Source: Amycolatopsis bullii (GTDB lineage: Bacteria; Actinomycetota; Actinomycetes; Mycobacteriales; Pseudonocardiaceae). From it: DNA of 64,000 bases. The notes under the pieces are model-generated. The model saw only the letters and a program-made list of their open reading frames with translations, made no database searches and was not told the origin of the DNA. Position numbers and translations under genes: made by a program. This document shows, in pieces, positions 44,682-53,155 of this stretch. The DNA is taken from the NCBI RefSeq assembly GCF_014654205.1, contig NZ_BNAW01000041.1, forward strand, positions 20,509 through 84,508, read 5' to 3'. Each line of letters starts with the position of its first letter. Within the stretch, counting starts at the first letter, position 1.

Positions 44682-44748
44682 CGTCTCTCCCGTCCTCCGA
44701 GCCAGAGAATAAATCCTAATTTAAGAGTTCACAAGGTAATCTGGGCCC
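44682..44748. promoter_or_regulatory. Divergent promoter region of the sugar acid cluster
   Basis: The 67-base gap between the SDR and aldolase genes is strikingly AT-rich for this genome, with AATAAATCCTAATTTAAGAG and ACAAGGTAAT. It should hold both promoters and the operator of the GntR-family regulator encoded downstream. TAATTTAAGAGTTC carries no perfect palindrome, so the operator itself is not assigned. Confidence 0.5.
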
Positions 44749-45366
44749 ATGACCTACCGCTGGGAGATCACCGCAGCCGCTCTGCACCAGGGTGTCGTGG
44801 GCATCGTGCGCACGCACGACGCGGAGTCGGCGGTCACGGCGGCCCGCGCGGCCCTGGAAGCGGGGCTGCGCTCGATCGAGCTGCCGCTGACGAACCCCGG
44901 TGCGCTGGACGCGATTTCCGGGCTGGCGGCCGCCTACCCGGACGTGACGATCGGGGCCGGCACGGTGCTCGACGAGACGTCCGCGGTGCTGGCGATCCGC
45001 GCGGGGGCGCGGTTTCTGGTGTCGCCGTCGGTGGACACCGCGGTGATCCGGACCGCGCACCGGTACGGCGCGGCGGCCTTCCCCGGCGCCGGCTCGGTGA
45101 CCGAAATCGTGCGCGCGCTGGAGGAAGGGGCCGACGCGGTGAAGGTGTTCCCGGCGTCGGCGCTGGGGCCGTCATGGGTGGCGGACGTGCGGGCGGCGCT
45201 GCCGCAAGCGCCGCTGGTACCCACCGGCGGCATCGGCCCGAAGGACGTGCCAGGCTGGCTCTCGGCGGGTGCGGTCGCCTGCGGGATCGGCTCGGCGCTG
45301 ACCCGCGGCACGGCCGCGGAGATCGCCGACCGGGTCGAGACGCTGTTGAGGAGCGCGCATGGCTGA
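44749..45366 (+). CDS. 2-keto-3-deoxy-(6-phospho)galactonate/gluconate aldolase
   Basis: 205 residues, class I aldolase of the Eda/DgoA family. Schiff-base Lys is in EEGADAVKVFPASALGPSWV, with the family loops GVVGIVRTHDAESAV, IGAGTVLDETSAVLAIRAGA and LVPTGGIGPKDVPGW. It would split the product of the dehydratase into pyruvate and glyceraldehyde (3-phosphate). The stop overlaps the lactonase start by eight bases. A 2-keto-3-deoxy sugar kinase is not seen next to it. Confidence 0.85.
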   Translation: MTYRWEITAAALHQGVVGIVRTHDAESAVTAARAALEAGLRSIELPLTNPGALDAISGLAAAYPDVTIGAGTVLDETSAVLAIRAGARFLVSPSVDTAVIRTAHRYGAAAFPGAGSVTEIVRALEEGADAVKVFPASALGPSWVADVRAALPQAPLVPTGGIGPKDVPGWLSAGAVACGIGSALTRGTAAEIADRVETLLRSAHG

Positions 45367-46366
45367 GCTGGTCTTCGTCGGGTGCTACACCGGCGGCGCG
45401 GGGAACGGCACCGGGATCACCACGCTCTCCCGGTCACCGTCCGGCTCACTGCGCGAAGTGGCTTCGCTGCCGCTGGAGTCGCCGTCGTGGCTGGTCCGCC
45501 ACCCGTCGTTGCCGGTGCTGTACGCGGCCAACGAGACCGAAACCGGCCGCGTGACGGCGTTGGCCATCGCCCCCTCGGGCGAGCTCTCCGTGCTGGGCAC
45601 GGCCGAGACGGGCGGCGCGCACCCGTGCCATCTCGCGGTGACGCCGGACGGCCGGTTCCTCTTGTGCGCCAACTACAGCGGCGGCAGCGTGGCGGTGTTC
45701 TCGTTGTCGTCTTCGGGCACCCTGGCCGCCCGGACGGCGCTGGTTCAGCACAGCGGCAGCGGGCCGGTGGCCGACCGCCAGGAGGCGGCGCACGTCCACA
45801 TGGTGGTCCCGTCGCCGGACGGTTCCGTCGTCAGCGCGGTCGACCTGGGGACCGACGAGATCCGGAGCTACACGCTGACGTCGTCGGGCAGCCTCGAGCC
45901 GCTGGCGGTGTCCTCACTGCCGCCGGGCACGGGACCGCGCCAGCTGGTGCGGCGTCCGGGCACAGACCTGGCGTACGTCGTCGGCGAGCTGGCCGGGACG
46001 CTGGTCACGGTCCGGGAAAAGACGCCGGGCGCGTTCGAGGTGGTGGCCTCCACGGCGTCCACCCTCAAGGCGCCGTCCGGGCCGAACCTGGTGGCGCACC
46101 TCGAACTGGCCGACTCACGCCTGTACGTGTCGAACCGCGGCCCGGACTGCGTGACGGAGTTCGCGCTGGACGACGCGGCGGCCGTGGCGGACCAGCCGTG
46201 CGGCGCGAACCCGCGGCACTTCGCACTGGTGGACGGGACGTGTTACGTGGCGGCGCAGTCGGAGGACGCGATCACGGCGTTCACGCTGACCGCGTCCGGC
46301 GAGGCCGAACTGCGGTACTACCCGACCGGCTCGCCGACGTTCGTGCTGCCGGTGTCGCTGCCTTGA
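45359..46366 (+). CDS. Lactonase family protein (YbhE/6-phosphogluconolactonase-like propeller)
   Basis: 335 residues forming a seven-bladed propeller. FVGCYTGGAGNGTGITTLSR opens it, with AHPCHLAVTPDGRFLLCANY and HVHMVVPSPDGSVVSAVDLG holding the family His and blade repeats, and LELADSRLYVSNRGPDCVTE later. It probably hydrolyses a sugar lactone (galactono- or gluconolactone) to the acid that the dehydratase uses. It follows the aldolase gene by translational overlap. Confidence 0.85.
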   Translation: MAELVFVGCYTGGAGNGTGITTLSRSPSGSLREVASLPLESPSWLVRHPSLPVLYAANETETGRVTALAIAPSGELSVLGTAETGGAHPCHLAVTPDGRFLLCANYSGGSVAVFSLSSSGTLAARTALVQHSGSGPVADRQEAAHVHMVVPSPDGSVVSAVDLGTDEIRSYTLTSSGSLEPLAVSSLPPGTGPRQLVRRPGTDLAYVVGELAGTLVTVREKTPGAFEVVASTASTLKAPSGPNLVAHLELADSRLYVSNRGPDCVTEFALDDAAAVADQPCGANPRHFALVDGTCYVAAQSEDAITAFTLTASGEAELRYYPTGSPTFVLPVSLP

Positions 46367-46415
46367 CCCGGCCTTCATAATGCGGTCATCACCTGCCGGC
46401 GGAGAGGGCCCTCCA

Positions 46416-47120
46416 TTGACCGAACACCGGCCACGCGGGTTGCACGGCCAGACCGTGGAGGCACTGGCCAGCCGGATCCTCTCCGACGAGTGGGGCGAGG
46501 GCGCCGTCCTGGACCTGCCCGCGCTGCGCGAAGAGCTCGACATCAGCCTGACCGCGCTGCGCGAAGCGCTGAAGGTGCTGGCCGCCAAGGGCATGATCGA
46601 CGCCCGGCAGAAGCGCGGCACCTTCGTGCAGCCGCGCGAGAAGTGGAACATGCTCGACGCCGACGTCATGCGCTGGCAGACCGCGGCCGCCGACGACCCC
46701 GGGCTGCTCGACGAGCTCACCGAGGTCCGCGCGGTCGTCGAGCCCGCCGCCGCCCGGATCGCGGCCGGGCGCGCGTCGGAGGAGGACCTCGAGTCGCTGC
46801 GGGACGCGCTCGCCGACATGGCCGCCGCCGGCGACGACCCGGAGGCCAGCGTCCAGGCCGACCTCGCCTTCCACCGGCGGCTGATGGCCGCCACGCACAA
46901 CAACTTCCTGGTGCGGATGGAACGGATCATCGCGATCGGGCTGGCCGAGCGGGACAAGCTGGTGCACAGCGCGCCGGCGGCGGAAGACCCGGTGCCGAGC
47001 CACCGGAAGGTGTTCGACGCGATCGTCGCGGGTGACCCGGCCGCTGCGGAACAGGCGATGCTCGCCCTGGTCACCAAGGCTCAGGACGACCTCGAGAAGG
47101 CGCAGCGCACACGCTCGTGA
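46416..47120 (+). CDS. FadR-subfamily GntR transcriptional regulator
   Basis: 234 residues from the TTG at 46416. The winged helix is N-terminal (LPALREELDISLTALREALK, GMIDARQKRGTFVQPREKWN), with an FCD ligand domain after it (ELTEVRAVVEPAAARIAAGR, DLAFHRRLMAATHNNFLVRM, HRKVFDAIVAGDPAAAEQAM). It most likely represses the sugar acid cluster. An in-frame ATG at 46380 exists, but it lies within the promoter-like CATAAT, while GGAGAGGG precedes the TTG; the TTG start is therefore preferred. Its stop lies inside a terminator. Confidence 0.85.
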   Translation: MTEHRPRGLHGQTVEALASRILSDEWGEGAVLDLPALREELDISLTALREALKVLAAKGMIDARQKRGTFVQPREKWNMLDADVMRWQTAAADDPGLLDELTEVRAVVEPAAARIAAGRASEEDLESLRDALADMAAAGDDPEASVQADLAFHRRLMAATHNNFLVRMERIIAIGLAERDKLVHSAPAAEDPVPSHRKVFDAIVAGDPAAAEQAMLALVTKAQDDLEKAQRTRS

Positions 47121-47157
47121 GTGGTAAGGCGGGTTCTAACCCGCTTTTTCACTCACG
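47116..47157. terminator. Bidirectional terminator that contains both flanking stop codons
   Basis: Nested palindrome: outer arms CGTGAGTG (47116-47123) / CACTCACG (47150-47157) and inner arms GCGGGTT (47129-47135) / AACCCGC (47138-47144), with a T-run after the inner stem. The GntR stop (47118-47120) and the TetR stop (47149-47151) both lie within the hairpin. A truncated copy is seen at 63901. Confidence 0.85.
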
Positions 47158-47769
47158 ACCGGCTGCGGCAGGGTGCTCACCGGCGAGGGCGGCCTGGAGC
47201 ATGCGGGCGGCCGCCGCGCGCGGTTCCGGGTCGATCGCGATCAGGGCGTTGACGACCGCGCCGTCGACCAGCGCGACCAGCCGCTCGAGCTCGGTCGCGG
47301 TGACCGGGGTGCCCGAGCGGGCGAAGATCTCCGTCAGCAGCTCGTTGAGCTGGGCCGACAACGTCCGCATCAGCGGCCGCAGGTACGGGCGGCGGCCGGT
47401 CGCGACCAGCCGTTCGTAGCGCAGGAGGACGGCTTCGGCGTCGGCCGCCGGGTCCCCGCTCTCCGGGCCGAGCAGCATCTCGAGCACCAGGTCAACGGTC
47501 GCCTGCACGCCGCGGTGGCGGGTCGCGAGCTCCTCCAGCCGGGCGCGGCCGGTCGCCAGCTCGGCGTTCGAGTGGTGCTCGACGGCCGCCGTGACGAGGT
47601 CTTCCAGCGAGTCGAAGTAGTACGTCGTCGACGCGAGCGGCAGGCCCGCCCGTTCGGCCACCGCCCGGTGCCGCACGGCGTCGAACCCGCCTTCGACGAG
47701 CAGTTTCGCGGCGGCCTCGACGAGCGCGGCGCGCCGTCGCTCCCCCTTCGGGGTGGTCGCAGCGGTCAT
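47149..47769 (-). CDS. TetR-family transcriptional regulator
   Basis: 206 residues. The helix-turn-helix is at residues about 11-58: RRAALVEAAAKLLVEGGFDA, VRHRAVAERAGLPLASTTYY, FDSLEDLVTAAVE, a clear TetR pattern. The C-terminal ligand domain (VLEMLLGPESGDPAADAEAV) is of the TetR_C actinobacterial type. No adjacent transporter is divergently placed, so its target is not evident; it may act on itself or on a distant locus. Confidence 0.85.
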   Translation of the reverse strand: MTAATTPKGERRRAALVEAAAKLLVEGGFDAVRHRAVAERAGLPLASTTYYFDSLEDLVTAAVEHHSNAELATGRARLEELATRHRGVQATVDLVLEMLLGPESGDPAADAEAVLLRYERLVATGRRPYLRPLMRTLSAQLNELLTEIFARSGTPVTATELERLVALVDGAVVNALIAIDPEPRAAAARMLQAALAGEHPAAAGRE

Positions 47770-47803
47770 GGCCGGTCATTCTGCCAACCGGGCGGACCCG
47801 GGC

Positions 47804-48517
47804 TCAGAACTGGGGCGCGAGAGCACGCGCGAACTGGTCCACCTGGCCCGCGTACGGCGCCGCCGAGCCCGCGGAAGGCACGCTGACCAGCACCAGCACC
47901 CCACCGGACGCCGTCCCTGCCCGGGCCGTGACCGTGCCGGCCGGCTGGGACTTGAAGACCTCCGGGATGCCCTTCGGGTACACCGCCGCGGCGACTTCGC
48001 CGCCCGGAACCGGGAACCCCGCGGACCGCGACACCGTCGAACAGGCGCCGCCCGGGATCGCCTGGGCGGCGACGACGTGGCCGGGGAGCTCGCCAGCGAG
48101 GGCAGTGGCGAGCTCCCCGTCCACCTGTTCGCACCCGGAGGCGCCTTCGGCCAACTGGCCGGTCCTCCCGTCCCCGGCACCCCCCTGCTGAGGTGGCTGG
48201 GACGAGAAGTTCGGTGACTCCCCACCGACTTCAGGACGCATCGAGCCGTCGCCGGGTTGCGCCACGCCGGGTCCGGAATGCGCGGGCACGGCGTTGTCCG
48301 TCGCGAGCATCGACTTCGGGGTACCCGCCGAGAGCACGCCGTACGCCCCGAAGCCGACGACGACCAGCGCGGCCGCGCTCACCCCGGCGGTGATCCGGTT
48401 CCGGCGGCGCAGGGTCTGGCGGCGGGATTCGCGGACGACGTCGTCGCGGCTGAACGTCGGCGACGGCGGGTCCGGCGGCGCGGCGGAGAACAACGAGCGC
48501 AGTTCCTGCTCATCCAT
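47804..48517 (-). CDS. Single-pass membrane protein encoded with a SigE-family sigma factor
   Basis: 237 residues: a short cytoplasmic N terminus (MDEQELRSLFSAAPPDPPSP) then one membrane helix (GVSAAALVVVGFGAYGVLSA), a Gly/Pro/Gln-rich spacer and an external domain with two Cys (GASGCEQVDG, IPGGACSTVSRSAG). Proteins of this layout are commonly co-encoded with SigE-family sigma factors in actinomycetes and are thought to sequester or tune them. No zinc-binding HxxxCxxC anti-sigma motif is present. It overlaps the sigma gene by eight bases. Confidence 0.65.
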   Translation of the reverse strand: MDEQELRSLFSAAPPDPPSPTFSRDDVVRESRRQTLRRRNRITAGVSAAALVVVGFGAYGVLSAGTPKSMLATDNAVPAHSGPGVAQPGDGSMRPEVGGESPNFSSQPPQQGGAGDGRTGQLAEGASGCEQVDGELATALAGELPGHVVAAQAIPGGACSTVSRSAGFPVPGGEVAAAVYPKGIPEVFKSQPAGTVTARAGTASGGVLVLVSVPSAGSAAPYAGQVDQFARALAPQF

Positions 48518-49079
48518 TGGTCTCCACCTCCCGTTCGAGGACCTGCCTCAGGTTCGCCAGCCCGCGGGCGGTCTGGCTCTTCACGTTGCCTTCGCTGCAG
48601 CCCAGCGCCTTCGCCGCGCCGGTCACGTCGAGTCCTTCGAAGAACCGCAGGACCAGCACCGCCCGCTGCTTGGGCGGCACTTCCTTCAGCGCCGCGAGCA
48701 GGTCCTCCCTGGTCGCGACGAGGTCGTCGAGGCCGGGCGTGTCGTCGGACGGCTCCGGCAGCGTCTCGGTCTGCCACTCGCGCCGCCACGGACGCCGCGA
48801 TTCGTCGATCGACGCCCGGACGAGCGTCTTGCGGACGTACGCGTCGGTCGCCGCGCGATCCCTGATCTTCTTCCACCTCCGGTGCAGTGCCACGAACGCC
48901 GTCTGCGCGAGGTCGTCCGCCCGGTGCCAGTCGCCGCAGAGCATGTACGCGGTCCGGCGCACGGCGTCCCGCCTGGCGGCGAAGTACTCCGCGAACTCCT
49001 GCTCGTCGCGCTGGTCCACGCGCAGTCGTGCTCCGCTCGGTCGTCGGTCGTCCGGGAGGACGGAATCAGGGGCGTCCAC
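48510..49079 (-). CDS. SigE-family RNA polymerase sigma-70 factor
   Basis: 189 residues from the GTG at 49079; a slightly shorter or longer start is possible. Region 2: EFAEYFAARRDAVRRTAYML, WHRADDLAQTAFVALHRRWK. Region 4: EVPPKQRAVLVLRFFEGLDV, AKALGCSEGNVKSQTARGLA. This is the actinobacterial SigE-type ECF group that reads extracytoplasmic signals. It is co-transcribed with the membrane protein downstream and divergent from threonine aldolase. The target promoters cannot be read from this window. Confidence 0.85.
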   Translation of the reverse strand: MDAPDSVLPDDRRPSGARLRVDQRDEQEFAEYFAARRDAVRRTAYMLCGDWHRADDLAQTAFVALHRRWKKIRDRAATDAYVRKTLVRASIDESRRPWRREWQTETLPEPSDDTPGLDDLVATREDLLAALKEVPPKQRAVLVLRFFEGLDVTGAAKALGCSEGNVKSQTARGLANLRQVLEREVETNG

Positions 49080-49155
49080 GGTTGCACGGACGGAGTGGGT
49101 TCGACCACTCAAGGGCTGTTTGATCCCCACGACGTGGGTGTGATGTGATCGCACC

Positions 49156-50178
49156 GTGACCTTGAGCCCGCCCGTACTGGACTTCCGCTCCGACACCGTC
49201 ACCCGGCCGGATGAGGCGATGCGGGCGGCGATGGCCTCCGCCGAGGTCGGGGACAACGTCCTCGAGCGCGATCCCACGATCGCGGTACTGGAGGAGCGGG
49301 CGGCGCACGTCCTGGGCATGCAAGCGGCCCTGTGGACGCCGAGCGGGACCATGGCCAACCTGATCGCGCTGAGCCTGCACCTGCAGCGCGGCGACCGGTT
49401 CCTCGCCACCCGGGGCGCGCACGTGCTGGTGAACGAGCTGGGCTCGGCGGCGTGGCTGGCCGGCGGCATGCCGGACATCCTCGAGCACGACGGCGGCCCG
49501 GGCCGTCCGTCTCCCGACGCCCTCGCGGCCGCGATCGGACAACCCGGGCCGTACTTCACATTACGGACATCGCTGCTCTGCCTCGAGAACACCCACAACG
49601 CGGCCGGTGGCGCGGTGACGCCGCCCGACGAGCACGCCCAGCTGCTGTCGGTCGCCAAGGAAGCCGGCCTGACCGTGCACCTCGACGGCGCCCGGCTGTG
49701 GCAGGCCGCGGTCGCCCTCGAAGTGCCGCCGGCCGCCCTGACCGTCGGCGTCGACACCGTGTCCGCCTGCTTCAGCAAGGGCCTCGGCGCGCCGGTCGGC
49801 TCGGTCGTCGCGGGCAGCGCGGCGTTCGTCGAGCGGGCCCGCCGGATGCGGCAGATGCTCGGCGGCGGCGTCCGGCAGGGCGGCATCCTGGCCGCGGCCT
49901 GCCTGGTCGCGCTGGACCGCATCCCCGAGCTGGCCGAGTCGCACGAGAACGCGCGGCGGCTCGCCGAAGGCCTGCGCGAGTACGGCTGGCCGGCCAACAC
50001 CCCCGACACCAACATCGTGCTCGCCGAGGTCCCCGACATCCCGGCCACGCTGGCCTGGCTCGACTCGCTCGGCATCCGCGCGGTGCCGATGGCGGGCAAG
50101 GTCCGGTTCGTCACCCACCGGGACCTGAGCGCGACCGACGTCGAAGAAGCCCTGCGCCGGATCAAGACCGGCGCCTGA
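49156..50178 (+). CDS. Low-specificity L-threonine aldolase
   Basis: 340 residues, a PLP enzyme splitting threonine or allo-threonine to glycine and acetaldehyde. FRSDTVTRPDEAMRAAMASA opens it, the PLP Lys lies in VSACFSKGLGAPVGSVVAGS, and LCLENTHNAAGGAVTPPDE and HLDGARLWQAAVALEV hold the cofactor-stacking His and the Asp-Gly-Ala-Arg motif. GTG 49156. The HAD gene follows 20 bases later on the same strand. Confidence 0.88.
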   Translation: MTLSPPVLDFRSDTVTRPDEAMRAAMASAEVGDNVLERDPTIAVLEERAAHVLGMQAALWTPSGTMANLIALSLHLQRGDRFLATRGAHVLVNELGSAAWLAGGMPDILEHDGGPGRPSPDALAAAIGQPGPYFTLRTSLLCLENTHNAAGGAVTPPDEHAQLLSVAKEAGLTVHLDGARLWQAAVALEVPPAALTVGVDTVSACFSKGLGAPVGSVVAGSAAFVERARRMRQMLGGGVRQGGILAAACLVALDRIPELAESHENARRLAEGLREYGWPANTPDTNIVLAEVPDIPATLAWLDSLGIRAVPMAGKVRFVTHRDLSATDVEEALRRIKTGA

Positions 50179-50198
50179 AGAAAGTTCTGGGGACCCTG

Positions 50199-50777
50199 GT
50201 GAACTGGATCGTGTTCGACTACGGCGACGTGCTGAGCAAGCCGAGCGCCGCCCTGCCCGACCTGGCCGCGGCGATGGGCGCGCCACTGCCGGAGTTCCTG
50301 GAGGCGTACTGGGCGCACCGGATCCCCTACGACGCCGGCAGCACCCCGCTCGAGTACTGGCAGGCGGTCGGCGACGCCGTGGGCGCGCCGGTCGACGAGG
50401 CGCTGTCGGCCGAACTGACCCGCATCGACGTCGAGGGCTGGGGACACCTGGAACCGTCGTCCAAGGCGCTGCTCGAAGCGCTCTCCGAGGCCGGCGCGAA
50501 CCTGGCGCTGCTCTCGAACGCGCCGATCGCCTTCGGCGAGTGGGTCCGCGCGCAGGACTGGGCCCGGCTCTTCCGCGTGACGCTGTTCTCGGGCGACGTC
50601 CTGTGCGTCAAGCCGGACGCGAAGATCTTCCGCCTCCTGCTCGACGAACTCGGCGCCGAACCGGCCGACTGCCTCTTCTTCGACGACCGCGAGTCCAATG
50701 TGGAGGGAGCACGGGCGGTCGGGCTGCGGGCCCACGTGTGGAACGGCGCCGACGCGGCCCGGGCCTGGCTCGACTGA
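50199..50777 (+). CDS. HAD-superfamily hydrolase
   Basis: 192 residues. Motif I FDYGDVLSKP has the nucleophile Asp; motif II is LLSNAPIAFGEW; motif III KPDAKIFRLLLDELG has the Lys; motif IV LFFDDRESNVEGARAVGLRA closes the site. This is the small epoxide-hydrolase-like (YihX) HAD group that acts on sugar phosphates or similar small molecules. GTG start at 50199; probably co-transcribed with threonine aldolase. Confidence 0.8.
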   Translation: MNWIVFDYGDVLSKPSAALPDLAAAMGAPLPEFLEAYWAHRIPYDAGSTPLEYWQAVGDAVGAPVDEALSAELTRIDVEGWGHLEPSSKALLEALSEAGANLALLSNAPIAFGEWVRAQDWARLFRVTLFSGDVLCVKPDAKIFRLLLDELGAEPADCLFFDDRESNVEGARAVGLRAHVWNGADAARAWLD

Positions 50778-50826
50778 GCACTCACGCGAACCACACGGCC
50801 GCCTACCCGCCGTGATCTCCATGTCC

Positions 50827-50832
50827 TAGGCT
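50827..50832 (+). promoter_or_regulatory. Candidate -10 element TAGGCT of the second DUF574 gene
   Basis: TAGGCT matches TANNNT and lies 30 bases before the ATG at 50863. It has the same CCTAGGCTG context as the MBL hydrolase promoter at 32822. Confidence 0.45.
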
Positions 50833-50862
50833 GAGCGTCCCCACACTCCCCGGTAGGTGCGC

Positions 50863-51678
50863 ATGGTGACGAGCGAACGGCCATCGGCCCACGTCGACTT
50901 CGAACGGCCGAGCATCGCCCGCGTCACCGACGCGCTGCTGGGCGGGCAGAACCACTACGAGCCCGATCGCGCCGTCCTGCGGCAACTGACGGCGATCGCG
51001 CCGGAAGCGCCGGCGATGGCGCGGGAAGTGCGGCAGTGGCTGGTGCGCGCCGTCCGCTACCTGACCGAGCGGCTGGACGTCGACCAGTTCCTCGACCTCG
51101 CGTCCGGGTTCCCGACGGCGGAGAACACCCACCAGGTGGCGCAGAAGTACAACCCGGAGGCGCACGTCGTCTACGTCGGCGACGACCCGGTGGTGGAGGC
51201 GCACGGCCGGGCCCTGCTCGTCGACAACGACTTCACGCACATCTGCGGCGCCGACCCGCTGAACCCCGGCGAAACCCTCGCCGGGGTCGGGCGGTTCATC
51301 GACTTCGACCGGCCCGCCGGGCTCGTGCTGTGCGGGGTCGTCGACCACATCGCCGACCTCCAGCAGGCGCAGCAGGTGGTCAAGTCCTACGTCGGCGCGC
51401 TGGCGCCCGGCTCGTACCTGCTCCTGCTGCACCAGCACAACCCGGCCGACGGCTCCGACGCGGCCGACGTCGCGACGTCCCTTCAGGACCGCTTCGGCCG
51501 CATCGGGCTCGACACGCTCTACCGCACGCGGGCCGAGATCACGTCGTTCTTCGACGGCCTCGAACTGCTCGAACCCGGGCTGACCGCGCCGCACCTGTGG
51601 TGGCCGGACGGGCCGCGCCTGGCGCCGCTGACGCCGGTCAACTGGACCGCGCTCGGCGGCGTCGCGCGGATTCCCTAG
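50863..51678 (+). CDS. DUF574 SAM-dependent methyltransferase, second copy
   Basis: 271 residues. FERPSIARVTDALLGGQNHY, then QFLDLASGFPTAENTHQVAQ (SAM site), VVYVGDDPVVEAHGRALL and LTAPHLWWPDGPRLAPL, as in the copy at 11884. It differs in the SAM loop (LASGFPT rather than CGSGLPT) and lacks the divergent Scr1 regulator. Substrate unknown. Its stop overlaps the small membrane protein by four bases. Confidence 0.82.
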   Translation: MVTSERPSAHVDFERPSIARVTDALLGGQNHYEPDRAVLRQLTAIAPEAPAMAREVRQWLVRAVRYLTERLDVDQFLDLASGFPTAENTHQVAQKYNPEAHVVYVGDDPVVEAHGRALLVDNDFTHICGADPLNPGETLAGVGRFIDFDRPAGLVLCGVVDHIADLQQAQQVVKSYVGALAPGSYLLLLHQHNPADGSDAADVATSLQDRFGRIGLDTLYRTRAEITSFFDGLELLEPGLTAPHLWWPDGPRLAPLTPVNWTALGGVARIP

Positions 51679-51866
51679 TAGCGGTTGATGCGCCGGGGGT
51701 CCCTCTTGCCGCTGGTGACCGCCTTGTAGCCGGCCGCGCCGAGGAAGGCGATGCCGCCGATGATGGCGATCCACAGAACGGCCTTGAACAAGAAGCCGAG
51801 CACGGCGCCCAGCACCATGAACGCCACCCAGGCGACGATCAGGCCGCCGACGATCTTCCAGAACAT
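51675..51866 (-). CDS. Small membrane protein
   Basis: 63 residues. MFWKIVGGLIVAWVAFMVLG and AVLWIAIIGGIAFLGAAGYK give two membrane helices, followed by a basic tail KAVTSGKRDPRRINRY. The ATG at 51866 has GGAGGAGCC just upstream, which supports translation. No known function; small proteins of this kind are often seen in actinomycetes as DUF-type two-helix membrane proteins. Confidence 0.65.
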   Translation of the reverse strand: MFWKIVGGLIVAWVAFMVLGAVLGFLFKAVLWIAIIGGIAFLGAAGYKAVTSGKRDPRRINRY

Positions 51867-51967
51867 GGCTCCTCCGACTCTTCCCCGTGGCCCCACCGGC
51901 CCGATGACTCCACAGTGCCACCCGGCGTCGGGAAACTCCCCTCGTAGCGCCAACGTTCGGGGTTAAA

Positions 51968-53146
51968 TCAGGGTTCCCCCTGGCCGAGCCAGGCGCCGAG
52001 GCGCCGGACCCCTTCGTCTATGTCCTCCGCGCTGCCGGCGAAGGAGAACCGGACGTACTTGCCGCCGTCGACCGGGTCGAAGTCGACGCCGGGGGTGATG
52101 GCGAGCCCGGTGTCGGCGAGCAGCCGCTGGCACCAGCTCAGGCTGTCGTGCGTGTACGCGCTGACGTCGGCGTACGCGTAGAAGGCGCCGTCGGCGGGGG
52201 CGAGCTCGTCGAGCCCGATGCGCTGCAGGCCGGCGAAGAGGCGATCGCGGTTGGCGCGGTACCGCTCGACGTGCGCGTCGGCTTCCGCGTACGCCTCGGG
52301 CGTGAAGGCGGCGAGGGCCGCGTACTGCGAGACCGCGGGCGGGCAGATGGTGAAGTTGCCGGTCAGGACGTCGATCGCGCGGTGAAGGCGTTGCGGGGCG
52401 AGCAGCCAGCCGAGCCGCCAGCCGGTCATCGCGAAGTACTTCGAGAAGCTGCCGAGCACGATCGGCTCCCGGCCGTACTGCCACGCGCAGTCGAGTTCGG
52501 CGCCGTAGGAGATGCCGTGGTAAATCTCGTCGCTGATCAGCTGGACACCGTGCGACGAGCACCACCCGGTGATGGCGGCGAGCTCCCCGGGCGGCAGCAC
52601 GGTGCCGGTCGGGTTGCTCGGGCTGGCGACGATCAGGCCGTCGATCGGGCCGAGCTGGTCCAGCAGCTCGACGGTCGGCTGGAAGTTCGTCTCGGCGGTG
52701 GTGGCGAATTCGACGACCTCGCAGCCCAGGACGGAGAGCAGGTTGCGGTAGGCGGGGTAGCCGGGCCGCGCCATGGCGACCTTGGCGCCGGGGTCGAAGG
52801 CGCTGAGGAAGGCGAGCAGGAAGCCCCCGGAGGACCCGGTGGTCAGGACGACGTCGTGCGCCTGGACGTCGACGTCGTACCGCTTCCGGTAGTGCCCGGC
52901 GACGGCCTCGCGCAGCTCGGGGATGCCGAGCTGTTCGGTGTAGCCGAGGGTGCTCTTTCGGAGCGCTTCCTGGGCGGCCTCGAGCACGGGCTTGGGCGCG
53001 GGAGCGGACGGCTGCCCGGCCGCGAGCGACACGAGATCGCCGTGACTGCGCTGCCGCGCCCCGGCCGCGGAGAGGACGTCCATGACGTGGAAGGGCGGCA
53101 CGCCGGCCCGCAGTGCGGGCCCGGCGAAAGCTCCGAGGTCGGCCAT
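51968..53146 (-). CDS. Class I/II pyridoxal phosphate-dependent aminotransferase
   Basis: 392 residues. The PLP Lys lies in LGSFSKYFAMTGWRLGWLLA; LIVASPSNPTGTVLPPGEL and LISDEIYHGISYGAELDCAW hold the Asn and Asp-x-x-Tyr contacts; KYVRFSFAGSAEDIDEGVRR near the end has the carboxylate-binding Arg. It probably acts on aspartate or an aromatic amino acid. It lies 10 bases downstream of the T7SS module, on the same strand, so it may be read through from that operon, but is functionally unrelated as far as can be seen. Confidence 0.88.
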   Translation of the reverse strand: MADLGAFAGPALRAGVPPFHVMDVLSAAGARQRSHGDLVSLAAGQPSAPAPKPVLEAAQEALRKSTLGYTEQLGIPELREAVAGHYRKRYDVDVQAHDVVLTTGSSGGFLLAFLSAFDPGAKVAMARPGYPAYRNLLSVLGCEVVEFATTAETNFQPTVELLDQLGPIDGLIVASPSNPTGTVLPPGELAAITGWCSSHGVQLISDEIYHGISYGAELDCAWQYGREPIVLGSFSKYFAMTGWRLGWLLAPQRLHRAIDVLTGNFTICPPAVSQYAALAAFTPEAYAEADAHVERYRANRDRLFAGLQRIGLDELAPADGAFYAYADVSAYTHDSLSWCQRLLADTGLAITPGVDFDPVDGGKYVRFSFAGSAEDIDEGVRRLGAWLGQGEP

Positions 53147-53155
53147 GGGGCCAGG

